Shown here piece after piece: positions 1 to 7,235 of a DNA stretch of 20,554 bases. A program made the position numbers and the translations under genes. The notes beneath the pieces were generated by a model. The model ran no database searches. It worked only from the letters and a program-made list of their open reading frames with translations, and was not told where the DNA came from. Within the stretch, counting starts at the first letter, position 1. Each line of letters starts with the position of its first letter. This DNA is from Rhodospirillales bacterium (GTDB taxonomy: Bacteria; Pseudomonadota; Alphaproteobacteria; Rhodospirillales; JABHCV01): assembly GCA_016776705.1 (NCBI GenBank), contig JADHSW010000023.1:1-20554 (forward strand), written 5' to 3'.

Positions 1-785
1 GACAGCTTTTCCAGCAACGTATCGGCGACGAACTGCGCCAACCTTGTCGCCGCTCCACTGGGCAGCTTGGGACGGCTGACCAGGGGTGCGTGCCATAATT
101 CGATGTTGTCGGCCTTTTCAATAAGATCGTCCAGGGTTTGCTCGCGGATTTGGGCGGTATCATTGCCCAAAAGGTCGGCAATCGCCGTTTCGTCGTTGGT
201 GGCGACAATAGCGTCGGACACCCCTTCGCCGACCCCCTGGCGCGATGAAATAGCGTTCAGGCCGCCTTTCGCCGTGCCGTGGGCGATTATTTCGATCAGG
301 TCTTCATCATTCAGCACCGGTGAACATTCCAGAACAGGTCCGGCGACGACAAGCTCACTGTCCAGAGCCAGTCTTTTGACAACATCCGGGGGGGCGTTGG
401 CGACATCCTTCAAGGTTTCGGACAGAATCTGGCGAACTTTTATAATTTCGTCCTTGGCCAGCAGGTTCAGGCTTTCGTGTGTGCTCTGGCGCAACTTGTC
501 GCGTTCGTCATCACTGAGATCGGGGGCAATACGGGCCAGTTTTTCGGCCAGCCCAAAGCGCACTTCTGCATCTTTATCCTGGGCTAGAAGAGTGTGGGTT
601 TGCCGTGGAGCCGAGGCGTTGGCAGCCACCGTGCGACGTACTTCCGGGGCTTTGTCTTCAGCCAGAAAATACAATATTTCCGGCGTCAGGTCTTCACGGG
701 CCGCCAGCTTGCAACGCACTGCCGTGTCATTGTCATTGGCCAGATTACGGGCCTCATTATAACTCAGGGGAGCATCGGCGCTCAT
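1..785 (-). CDS. DUF2336 family protein, N-terminal part (3' end beyond window)
   Basis: The minus-strand frame is open from an ATG at 785 to the window edge, about 261 codons, so the C-terminus is missing. The translation begins MSADAPLSYNEARNLAND and has repeated helical units such as APEVRRTVAANASAP and DAEVRFGLAEKLARI. These look like HEAT-type repeats and match my memory of the alphaproteobacterial DUF2336 family. The molecular role of the family is not established. No signal peptide or membrane segment is visible, so it is probably cytosolic. Its ATG overlaps the stop of the upstream diguanylate cyclase gene as ATGA (782-785), which points to translational coupling and suggests the two act together. 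The family call rests on pattern recognition. A HEAT-repeat protein without a DUF2336 label is the alternative. Confidence 0.8.
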   Translation of the reverse strand, partial: MSADAPLSYNEARNLANDNDTAVRCKLAAREDLTPEILYFLAEDKAPEVRRTVAANASAPRQTHTLLAQDKDAEVRFGLAEKLARIAPDLSDDERDKLRQSTHESLNLLAKDEIIKVRQILSETLKDVANAPPDVVKRLALDSELVVAGPVLECSPVLNDEDLIEIIAHGTAKGGLNAISSRQGVGEGVSDAIVATNDETAIADLLGNDTAQIREQTLDDLIEKADNIELWHAPLVSRPKLPSGAATRLAQFVADTLLEKL

Positions 786-2464
786 CCGGCTTCTCCCGAA
801 TTACCCGGCTCACAGGGCCTGGCGACATGATATCCGCCCTTTCCTGCCCGCTTGACTTCATACATCGCCGCATCGGCCCGCGCGACCAGGGATTCAAGAT
901 TTTCGCCAGAATCAGGGTCGTACTGGGCGACACCGATGGAAACACCAAGGGGGTGCTCGTCATCGCCAGAAAACTGCCTCAAGCACTCGCTGGCCTTCAG
1001 AATCGTTTCAACACGCTGGATCATTACATCCGTTGACATGCCGTCCATCCACAAGGCGAATTCATCGCCCCCCATCCGGACCATGGCGTCTCGAGGGCGG
1101 GAAAATTCTATCATCATATCGCGAAGGCAAAGAATAGCCTCGTCGCCTTTCTGGTGCCCATGAACATCATTGACCATTTTGAAATTATCCAGGTCCAGAT
1201 AAAACAGGGCGGCACCCTTTCTGTTATGTTCAAGTCTTTTAAACCTGCGCGGCAGTTCTTCTTCAAAAAATGCACGACGGTTTAAAAGGCCGGTCATGCT
1301 GTCTGTGCGAGACAGGTTGATGATGCGCTCATGGTTGGCAATTTGCTCGTTGGCGATGCCGATCTGGTTGGCAACGTCACCAATCAAGATATGCAAATTA
1401 TCATCCCAGTCTTCGGAATCAATCGGCTTCCAGATGCAGATGCCACCATTTATGGCCTGACGATAGTGGGTCGATGTGACGAGCACCCGCCAGGGGCCTA
1501 TTTCTGCGGGACGAGCGCCAATCTCCTCGCCAATCTGACCAAGCAAGGCTTCAATGCCAGCCGTGTTGGCGGTGTCACCATATTCGGCGGCAATGTTGAA
1601 CTCGTTTTCAGAGAATTTGCGATAAATTCGACATCCGCTGGCCCCCAAAGCCTGAGACGTAGCCGTCGCCGCCTTGGTCAGCATGTTCAAGGGATCAAGT
1701 TCATCGCGGATGGAATTGACAATATATCCCAACAGGTATTCCCGTTCCTGGGCACTGCGAAGGGCGGCTTCACGTTGACGTTCTTCGGTGACGTTCCGGC
1801 AAATGCCCCGCGCGCCGCACCATTTCCCGTTCTCATCGCTAAGGGGTAAACACGAAACGACGACGCAGGCGTCCTTCCGCGTTGACGACTTCATCCACAC
1901 TTCCACATTATCCAACGCTCGATCACTCAGGAAAGGCAGCGGTTGATACTGTTCTGCATCAATAATGAATTCTTTTGGATGGCGGCCAATGATGTCATCG
2001 GGGAGGAAACCAAGCGCCCCGTCCGGCGAGACAAAGCAGAAGGTTTCATTCTCATCAACCTCCCAGGCAAAATCACTGGAGACCTCGACCAGGTCTTTAT
2101 AACGCTGACGGGACTCAACCAGGGCTGAACGCAAATTCCTTTCCATCGTCACGTCATGCGAGAGAACCAGCAAATCGCCACTGGTCATTCCCGACGGGTC
2201 CACCTGGGGCATGACCGATATTTCTAGCAGGATTTCCCCCTTGATCCCCTTAAACAGAACCGGGCCGACGACCACCGTTTTTTCAACAGCGGCTTTCTGG
2301 ATCATGTCGGGTATGGGGTCCGCTTCCCCATGTTCAAACAAAGCCTTCAGGCCAAGCCCCTTTTCATTGGCGGCAATTACGCTGCCGTCGCCCCGGACCA
2401 TCATGGCGGCATCCGGGTATCCGTTCAATAATATGCTAATCTGGTCGATTTCGCCTGATGGCAT
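782..2464 (-). CDS. PAS-PAS-GAF-like-GGDEF diguanylate cyclase
   Basis: This 560-residue protein should make cyclic di-GMP from two GTP. The catalytic domain starts near residue 388 with DSMTGLLNRRAFF, has the metal-binding segment DLDNFK (424-429) and an intact GGDEF signature at 465-469. RPRD at 456-459 lies exactly five residues before GGDEF, the standard inhibitory I-site, so product feedback is likely. The N-terminal half looks like two PAS-type sensor modules (about 8-115 and 120-232). A GAF-like region follows (about 245-375). No transmembrane helix is evident, so it should be a soluble sensor-cyclase; the ligand is unknown. The ATG at 2464 is the first good start, with only a weak, distant purine stretch upstream. 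The gene overlaps the following DUF2336 gene by 4 nt. The GGDEF call is firm; the sensor domain assignments are inferred. Confidence 0.93.
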   Translation of the reverse strand: MPSGEIDQISILLNGYPDAAMMVRGDGSVIAANEKGLGLKALFEHGEADPIPDMIQKAAVEKTVVVGPVLFKGIKGEILLEISVMPQVDPSGMTSGDLLVLSHDVTMERNLRSALVESRQRYKDLVEVSSDFAWEVDENETFCFVSPDGALGFLPDDIIGRHPKEFIIDAEQYQPLPFLSDRALDNVEVWMKSSTRKDACVVVSCLPLSDENGKWCGARGICRNVTEERQREAALRSAQEREYLLGYIVNSIRDELDPLNMLTKAATATSQALGASGCRIYRKFSENEFNIAAEYGDTANTAGIEALLGQIGEEIGARPAEIGPWRVLVTSTHYRQAINGGICIWKPIDSEDWDDNLHILIGDVANQIGIANEQIANHERIINLSRTDSMTGLLNRRAFFEEELPRRFKRLEHNRKGAALFYLDLDNFKMVNDVHGHQKGDEAILCLRDMMIEFSRPRDAMVRMGGDEFALWMDGMSTDVMIQRVETILKASECLRQFSGDDEHPLGVSIGVAQYDPDSGENLESLVARADAAMYEVKRAGKGGYHVARPCEPGNSGEAG

Positions 2465-2625
2465 GTCTTGAAGGCACCTTGTTGTAGCTGGCTTTTATGT
2501 CTGATTTTAACATACCTGCAACAAGGCCGTTGCGGCTACCGATTCTTGGCGAAAAAGGGGTATGAAAACCGAAAATAGTGCAAAGGCGCTTGCCTTCACG
2601 TCACAGGAAGGCCACATATAACGCC
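2465..2625. other. Divergent intergenic region with small inverted repeats
   Basis: This 161-base gap separates the divergent cyclase and HAD-nucleotidase genes, so it should hold promoters for both. I could not assign a convincing pair of -35/-10 boxes in either direction. Two short hairpins are visible: GCAAC/GTTGC with a 6-nt loop near 2519-2534, and GCCTTC (2592-2597) with GAAGGC (2607-2612). The second would cover the only good ribosome binding site of the HAD gene. Confidence 0.4.
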
Positions 2626-3303
2626 ATGTCGACATCTCCAAGAAATCTTGCCTCTCACGCCGCCTGGGTATTTGATCTGGACAATACCCTGTATTGCGCT
2701 TCATCGAACCTGTTCGGGCAAATCGATGTGCGCATGAAAACATTCATTGCCAGGTTTCTGGACCTCGAACCAGACGAGGCTTTCAAGGTGCAAAAGCGTT
2801 ACTTCCGTGAATATGGAACCACACTGCGCGGCCTGATGGACCGCCACGACATCGACCCCAGGGCGTTTCTGGATCATGTTCATGACATTGACCTTGATGT
2901 CGTCAGACCCAATCCGGTGCTGGACAAGGCGTTGGAGAATTTGGAGGGACGAAAAATTATCTTCACCAATGCCGATGTCGGGCATGCCGAGCGAGTCATG
3001 GAACGTTTGGGTGTTTCACGTCACTTTGAGGCCATTTTCGACATTGTCGCCTGCGATTATATCCCCAAACCGGAACCGGCGGTCTACCGGCAACTGGTGG
3101 AGCGATTCGAGCTTGATCCGAAAAGCACGGTGATGGTGGAGGACATGGCGCGCAATCTTAAACCCGCCGCCGACATTGGCATGACCACCGTGTGGGTGCA
3201 TACAGACAACGACTGGGGCCAGGATGGCGCAGACGGGGACCACGTTCATCATGTCACGGATGATCTGTCTTCCTGGTTAAGCGACGTTTCATCTACTTCC
3301 TGA
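2626..3303 (+). CDS. HAD-superfamily pyrimidine 5'-nucleotidase-like protein
   Basis: This 225-residue HAD hydrolase has all four motifs in order: DLDNT (nucleophile D17, acid/base D19), FTNA with T114, K148 in IPKPEP, and the acidic pair E172-D173 in MVEDMARNL. The DLDNTLY start and the TNAD and KPEP variants resemble the bacterial/yeast pyrimidine 5'-nucleotidase group, which removes phosphate from UMP or CMP. Substrate is inferred from family resemblance only; another small phosphomonoester is possible. It should be a soluble cytosolic enzyme. An in-frame ATG at 2578 exists, but the extra 16 residues look non-conserved. The ATG at 2626 is preceded by AGGAAGG at 2605-2611, although that spacing of 14 nt is long. 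A possible terminator follows the stop. Confidence 0.85.
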   Translation: MSTSPRNLASHAAWVFDLDNTLYCASSNLFGQIDVRMKTFIARFLDLEPDEAFKVQKRYFREYGTTLRGLMDRHDIDPRAFLDHVHDIDLDVVRPNPVLDKALENLEGRKIIFTNADVGHAERVMERLGVSRHFEAIFDIVACDYIPKPEPAVYRQLVERFELDPKSTVMVEDMARNLKPAADIGMTTVWVHTDNDWGQDGADGDHVHHVTDDLSSWLSDVSSTS

Positions 3304-3321
3304 AACCTACCCGCCGGTGTA

Positions 3322-3350
3322 TTGACAACTAGCCCCCCGCAAAGCATGTT
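3322..3350 (+). promoter_or_regulatory. Candidate dapD promoter
   Basis: A perfect TTGACA hexamer at 3322-3327 is followed after 17 nt by CATGTT at 3345-3350. The -35 is ideal but the -10 is poor, matching consensus at 3 of 6 positions. Transcription would start about 45 nt before the dapD ATG. The same bases overlap a possible terminator hairpin, which lowers confidence. Confidence 0.35.
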
Positions 3351-3363
3351 CTGGGGCCTTTTT
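3332..3363 (+). terminator. Possible intrinsic terminator after the HAD gene
   Basis: GCCCC (3332-3336) can pair with GGGGC (3353-3357). Five thymines follow at 3359-3363, with a second T-run shortly downstream. The loop is long (16 nt) and the stem short, so this is a weak prediction. It overlaps the candidate dapD promoter, so the region may serve both purposes. Confidence 0.35.
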
Positions 3364-3403
3364 CACCTTTTTTGGTCAACCTGTCATTTACAGAGCTGGA
3401 ATT

Positions 3404-4252
3404 ATGAGCAATAGCGATCTGCAAACAACCATCGACGCCGCATGGGAAGCCCGCGACACCATTAACCTGCAAACCACCGGCGAAGTCCGCGAAGCCGTCG
3501 AAGAAGCCCTCAACCTTCTGGATTCCGGCAAGGCACGCGTCGCTGAACGCCAGGATGTCGGCAAATGGACCGTCAATCAGTGGCTCAAAAAAGCCGTTCT
3601 ATTGTCCTTCCGCCTGAACGACATGGGCATGATCGCCGGCGGTCCCGGCGGGGCCAACTGGTTCGACAAGGTTCCTTCCAAATTTCAGACATGGGATGAA
3701 GTCGATTTCCGCAAATCGGGCATACGCGCCGTTCCCAATTGTATCGTGCGCCGCGGCTCCTACGTTTCCCCCGGGGTTGTACTGATGCCTTCGTTTGTCA
3801 ACATCGGCGCCTATGTGGATAGCGGCACCATGGTCGATGGCTGGTCGACGGTCGGCTCCTGCGCCCAGATCGGGAAAGACGTTCACCTGTCAGGTGGTGC
3901 CGGTATCGGCGGCGTGCTGGAACCCCTTCAGGCCGGACCGACAATCATTGAAGACAATTGCTTCATCGGCGCGCGCGCCGAAGTCGCCGAAGGCGTCATC
4001 GTCGAAGAAGGATCGGTTCTGGGCATGGGCGTCTTTATCAGCGCCTCGACCAAGGTTGTGGACCGGGCCACGGGTGAAGTCCACTATGGTCGCGTTCCGG
4101 CCTATTCGGTCGTCGTCTCTGGCTCCATGCCCTCTGACAAGACCATGCCGGACGGCTCCCCCGCCCCCAGCCTTTACTGCGCCGTAATCGTTAAACGCGT
4201 GGACGAGCGCACCCGCGCCAAGACGTCCATCAACGAACTTCTCAGAGACTAA
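3404..4252 (+). CDS. dapD: 2,3,4,5-tetrahydropyridine-2,6-dicarboxylate N-succinyltransferase
   Basis: DapD transfers a succinyl group from succinyl-CoA to tetrahydrodipicolinate in the succinylase branch of diaminopimelate and lysine synthesis. The 282-residue length fits the family. An N-terminal helical domain (NLLDSGKARVAE, WTVNQWLKKAVLLSF) is followed by a left-handed beta-helix of hexapeptide repeats from about residue 105 (PNCIVRRGSYVSPGVVLMPS, then the YVDSGTMVDGWSTVGSCAQI region). The C-terminal part has GRVPAYSVVVSGSMP. It is a cytosolic trimer in known members. The ATG at 3404 gives the expected N-terminus. dapE follows after only 12 nt, and its ribosome binding site overlaps the dapD stop, so the two are co-transcribed. 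High confidence. Confidence 0.97.
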   Translation: MSNSDLQTTIDAAWEARDTINLQTTGEVREAVEEALNLLDSGKARVAERQDVGKWTVNQWLKKAVLLSFRLNDMGMIAGGPGGANWFDKVPSKFQTWDEVDFRKSGIRAVPNCIVRRGSYVSPGVVLMPSFVNIGAYVDSGTMVDGWSTVGSCAQIGKDVHLSGGAGIGGVLEPLQAGPTIIEDNCFIGARAEVAEGVIVEEGSVLGMGVFISASTKVVDRATGEVHYGRVPAYSVVVSGSMPSDKTMPDGSPAPSLYCAVIVKRVDERTRAKTSINELLRD

Positions 4253-4256
4253 AGGA
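4252..4256 (+). promoter_or_regulatory. Ribosome binding site of dapE
   Basis: AAGGA at 4252-4256 begins on the last base of the dapD stop codon and lies 8 nt before a GTG. This supports GTG at 4265 as the dapE start rather than an internal ATG. Confidence 0.7.
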
Positions 4257-4264
4257 AAAAGCCC

Positions 4265-5428
4265 GTGGGCGAGATCAATCCGCTCGAGTTAAGTCAGGCC
4301 CTATTGCGTTGTGCGTCCGTCACACCAGTGGACGACGGCGCGCTTGATGTGCTTGAACGGGCTTTAAGCGATTTGGGCTTCACCTGCCACCGGCTGCCTT
4401 TCAGCGAGGCGGGCACCCCGGATGTGGATAACCTGTATGCCCGCATCGGCACCGGGGAACCTAATTTCTGCTTCGCAGGCCACACGGACGTCGTCCCCAT
4501 CGGGGATCGCGACGACTGGAGCATTGATCCTTTTGGCGGGCAGGTCCGTGAAGGGTTGCTGTACTCGCGCGGGGCTGTCGACATGAAATGCGCCATAGCC
4601 TGTTTTGCCGCCGCCGCGTCGCGCTTTCTTGAGCGCCATGGGGACGACTTCGCAGGGTCGATCAGTTTCCTGATCACCGGCGACGAAGAAGGCCCGGCGG
4701 TTAACGGCACCGTCAAGGTCCTGGACTGGATGCAGGACAACGATGAAATCATCCATGCCTGTCTGGTTGGCGAACCAACAAATGTCGACGCCCTTGGCGA
4801 CACCATCAAGATCGGCCGCCGTGGTTCCATGAACGGCCATTTAACGGTTTTTGGCACCCAGGGCCATTCGGCCTATCCCCATCTGGCGGATAACCCGGTT
4901 CCCGTGATGATTAAAATGCTGGGCGCCCTGGACTGCCAATCCCTTGACAGCGGCTCTGATCATTTTCCCCCGTCGAATCTTGAGATCACCACGGTGGATG
5001 TGGGCAACACGGCGACCAATGTGATCCCGGCCAAAGTGGAAGCGGGCTTTAACATCCGCTTTAATGACCATCATTCAGGGGCAAGTCTTGAAAAACAGCT
5101 GGGCGACGTCGTCAAGGCAATCGCGGACCAGAAGGACACCCGATATGGACTGGAATTCAGCATTTCCGGTGAATCCTTCCTGACCCCGCCGGGCCGCTTA
5201 AGCCAGATCATCCAGCAGGCGGCCAGGGATGTCACCGGGCGAACGCCGGAACTGAGCACCAGTGGTGGTACATCCGATGCCCGGTTCATCAAGAATTTCT
5301 GTCCGGTAGCGGAATTCGGACTGATTAACGCCTCCGCCCACAAGGTCGATGAACATGCCTGCATCGACGATGTGCACGCCCTTGCCGACGTATACGACGC
5401 CGTGCTTGAGGCTTATTTTTCCAGCTGA
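4265..5428 (+). CDS. dapE: Succinyl-diaminopimelate desuccinylase
   Basis: DapE hydrolyses N-succinyl-LL-diaminopimelate to succinate and LL-diaminopimelate and is a dinuclear zinc M20-family enzyme. The 387-residue protein shows the metal and catalytic residues in order: H73 and D75 in AGHTDVVP, bridging D106 in SRGAVDMK, the catalytic/metal pair E141-E142 in TGDEEG, E170 in LVGEPT, and H359 in NASAHKVDEH. The dimerisation domain lies between about 180 and 295. The start is GTG, supported by the AAGGA site. The stop TGA shares a base with the next ATG (TGATG at 5426-5430), so the downstream membrane protein is probably translationally coupled. dapC and other pathway genes are not in this window. 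High confidence. Confidence 0.97.
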   Translation: MGEINPLELSQALLRCASVTPVDDGALDVLERALSDLGFTCHRLPFSEAGTPDVDNLYARIGTGEPNFCFAGHTDVVPIGDRDDWSIDPFGGQVREGLLYSRGAVDMKCAIACFAAAASRFLERHGDDFAGSISFLITGDEEGPAVNGTVKVLDWMQDNDEIIHACLVGEPTNVDALGDTIKIGRRGSMNGHLTVFGTQGHSAYPHLADNPVPVMIKMLGALDCQSLDSGSDHFPPSNLEITTVDVGNTATNVIPAKVEAGFNIRFNDHHSGASLEKQLGDVVKAIADQKDTRYGLEFSISGESFLTPPGRLSQIIQQAARDVTGRTPELSTSGGTSDARFIKNFCPVAEFGLINASAHKVDEHACIDDVHALADVYDAVLEAYFSS

Positions 5429-5997
5429 TGGCCGCCGCACCAGAAGAATCGACAAGAGCAATTTTCGGGGCATATCTGCTCGCCCGCATGGACCCCCGTG
5501 GCATGGAGTATTTCAGGAACACGCATGGCGCCTTCTGGCGATCATTTCGCGTCGCCGTCTATATCGCACCGTTTTATGCAATTCTGCTCGCGATGCGCTA
5601 CGCCATGGGCGAAGTATCAACACCGCCCTTGCGTTTCATCACAATCGAAATCATAGCCTACGTCATTGCATGGACAGCCTTTCCTGTGATCATGGATGTA
5701 ATAACGACGGCGACAGGGCGGCGGGAAAAGTTCGTGCGCTACATCATCGCTTATAACTGGGCGGCGATTTTGCAGAACATGCTCTATCTGCCCCTGGCGA
5801 TGCTGTCGGTCAACGGGTTCTTGCCACCTGACAGCGGTGGATTTTTAGGCTTTATCGTGTTGCTGGTGATCATGGTTTACACATGGTTCATCACCAAAAC
5901 GGCGCTGGAAATGCCCGCAGGATACGCCGCTGGCATTGTTGGAATCGATTTGGCGCTCAGCCTTCTTATCAATGGCTACGCTGAAAAATTACTTTAA
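5428..5997 (+). CDS. Five-helix membrane protein of unknown function
   Basis: I do not recognise a named family with confidence; it loosely recalls Yip1-type membrane proteins. The 189-residue product has about 35 soluble N-terminal residues and then roughly five hydrophobic segments (about 39-58, 70-92, 103-128, 139-157 and 164-184), so it should be an inner-membrane protein. No signal peptide or catalytic motif is visible. A basic loop (GRREKFVR, about 97-104) lies between segments 2 and 3. The ATG overlaps the dapE stop by one base and no separate promoter is evident, so it is expressed with dapE. A link to lysine or cell-wall metabolism is suggested only by position. It converges with the next gene with a 1-nt gap. 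Confidence 0.8.
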   Translation: MAAAPEESTRAIFGAYLLARMDPRGMEYFRNTHGAFWRSFRVAVYIAPFYAILLAMRYAMGEVSTPPLRFITIEIIAYVIAWTAFPVIMDVITTATGRREKFVRYIIAYNWAAILQNMLYLPLAMLSVNGFLPPDSGGFLGFIVLLVIMVYTWFITKTALEMPAGYAAGIVGIDLALSLLINGYAEKLL

Positions 5998-5998
5998 A

Positions 5999-6313
5999 TT
6001 ACAATCCAACGATTGACGCCAGCCAGGCAATGCCGAGAAACGTCAATAATACAGGCGAGGTCAGCAGCCCCGCGAAGCTCAACAGAATTCCGAAAATTCC
6101 CCACAGCACCTGACCTGAAAACAAGGCGATGATACTGGCCAGGAACGACAGCGGAACAAAAATGTAGCCCGTCGTAAATATGCCAAGCAGCGCCAGACCG
6201 ACGGCCAGATAACCGGCTACGGGGGCCGGGTCATCGGGCGGTGTGTTGTTTTGCGGGCCTGATTGCCCGGAATTAGTTTCCGGTGATTGCAGGCTCAGTT
6301 TGATTTCCGACAT
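5999..6313 (-). CDS. Small three-helix membrane protein, DUF4190-like
   Basis: This 104-residue protein has a polar, proline/asparagine-rich N-terminus (to about residue 31) and then a hydrophobic region of about three helices rich in Gly, Leu and Ile. It loosely resembles DUF4190-type small membrane proteins, a guess from composition. The ATG at 6313 has a good ribosome binding site, AGGAG on the minus strand about 6 nt upstream. That site lies within a small dyad, CAGGA-C-TCCTG (6315-6325). It follows truA on the same strand with a 39-nt gap and could be read through from truA. It faces the dapE-linked membrane gene tail to tail. The function is unknown. Confidence 0.7.
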   Translation of the reverse strand: MSEIKLSLQSPETNSGQSGPQNNTPPDDPAPVAGYLAVGLALLGIFTTGYIFVPLSFLASIIALFSGQVLWGIFGILLSFAGLLTSPVLLTFLGIAWLASIVGL

Positions 6314-6332
6314 TCAGGACTCCTGTCCGATG

Positions 6333-6354
6333 AAAAGGTGTGAATAACCCTTTT
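6333..6354 (-). terminator. Inverted repeat at the truA stop, possible weak terminator
   Basis: AAAAGG (6333-6338) and CCTTTT (6349-6354) form a 6-bp stem with a 10-nt loop. Read on the minus strand, the hairpin covers the first two stop-codon bases encountered (sense TA of TAA) and ends in TTTT. The stem is AT-rich and the T-run is part of it, so termination may be partial. Confidence 0.3.
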
Positions 6355-7090
6355 AATAGCTGACGCCCGTCAAATAAAGCCCGTCGGGCGGTGCCGTCTG
6401 CCCGGCGGCCCGGCGGTCTCGGGCTTCAAGGCAGGCTTTCAGATCTTCCGCCGTCCATTTACCCTCGCCAACTTTCTTGAGGGAGCCGGCAAAATTCCGC
6501 ACCTGGTGATGCAGGAACGAGCGTGCCTGGGCATGAATAAGAATGTGCTCGCCGTCTCGTTCCACCTCCAGTTTGTTCAGGGTTTTGACCGGTGAGTCGG
6601 ACTGGCAGACGGTGGCGCGAAAACTGGAAAAATCATGTTTACCGACAAGAACCTGCGCTGCTTCATGCATGGCTTCGGCGTCCAGTTTAACCGGCACCCA
6701 CCAGCTTCGCCCTTTTTCAATGGTCAAGGGCGCACGCCGGTTGGTAATCCGGTAGGTATAGGACCGTCCGGTCGCCGAGAACCGGGAATGAAATTCCTCA
6801 TCAACAATTCTTGCCTGAAGAATAGCGGCCGGGACATCCCTTAAATGATAGTTCATTGCGTCGCGCACGGTATCGGTCGTTGTTTCCCTGAGCAGATCAA
6901 AATGACCGACCTGAGCCAGGGCGTGAACGCCTGAATCCGTTCGCCCGGCGCCAAACACACGGGGCGTTTCACCGCTGAAAGCTTCAATGGCTTCCTCCAA
7001 AGCCTGCTGTACAGCAAAGCCATTCTCCTGGCGCTGCCATCCAACAAAGCCGGAACCATCGTATTCGATAATCAGTTTGTAACGAGCCAT
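6353..7090 (-). CDS. truA: tRNA pseudouridine(38-40) synthase
   Basis: TruA isomerises uridine to pseudouridine at positions 38-40 of the tRNA anticodon stem. The 245 residues match the family length. The N-terminus reads YDGSGFVGWQRQ and the signature GAGRTDSGVHA carries the catalytic aspartate D52. Further family segments are FHSRFSATGRSYTYRI, KHDFSSFRA and the C-terminal FLHHQVRNFAGSL. It is a cytosolic enzyme. The ATG at 7090 gives the standard start MARYKLIIEYDG, although the upstream ribosome binding site is weak. In many alphaproteobacteria truA follows def and fmt directly. Here it lies on the same strand but is separated from fmt by an oppositely oriented gene, so it must have its own promoter in 7091-7235. 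Confidence 0.97.
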   Translation of the reverse strand: MARYKLIIEYDGSGFVGWQRQENGFAVQQALEEAIEAFSGETPRVFGAGRTDSGVHALAQVGHFDLLRETTTDTVRDAMNYHLRDVPAAILQARIVDEEFHSRFSATGRSYTYRITNRRAPLTIEKGRSWWVPVKLDAEAMHEAAQVLVGKHDFSSFRATVCQSDSPVKTLNKLEVERDGEHILIHAQARSFLHHQVRNFAGSLKKVGEGKWTAEDLKACLEARDRRAAGQTAPPDGLYLTGVSY

Positions 7091-7145
7091 AATCCGTATC
7101 GTGATCAGATGTTGTTAAGATTGGTCCGGTTATAAATGATTATTC

Positions 7146-7159
7146 CTCCCATAAGGGAG
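7146..7159. repeat. Perfect hairpin in the truA divergent region
   Basis: CTCCC (7146-7150) and GGGAG (7155-7159) form a perfect 5-bp stem around an ATAA tetraloop. It is between the divergent truA and 7236 genes. On the plus strand the right arm is also the only purine-rich site ahead of a possible TTG start at 7164. There is no T-run after it, so it does not look like a terminator. Confidence 0.4.
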
Positions 7160-7235
7160 CAGTTTGTTATACAAATATAGTGAACGGAGGCGGGATCATC
7201 CTGTCGGAAATTCTATTGGGGCGATCAGTAGAGAC

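Noticed and set aside
67..762. Long plus-strand open frame of 231 codons
   Set aside because: It lies over the DUF2336 gene. Its translation is serine/arginine-rich and without domain features, while the minus-strand frame gives coherent HEAT-like repeats.
6002..6015. CAATC-CAAC-GATTG hairpin at the end of the small membrane gene
   Set aside because: It lies inside coding sequence, is only 5 bp with an AT-rich stem, and has no T-run; chance is a sufficient explanation.
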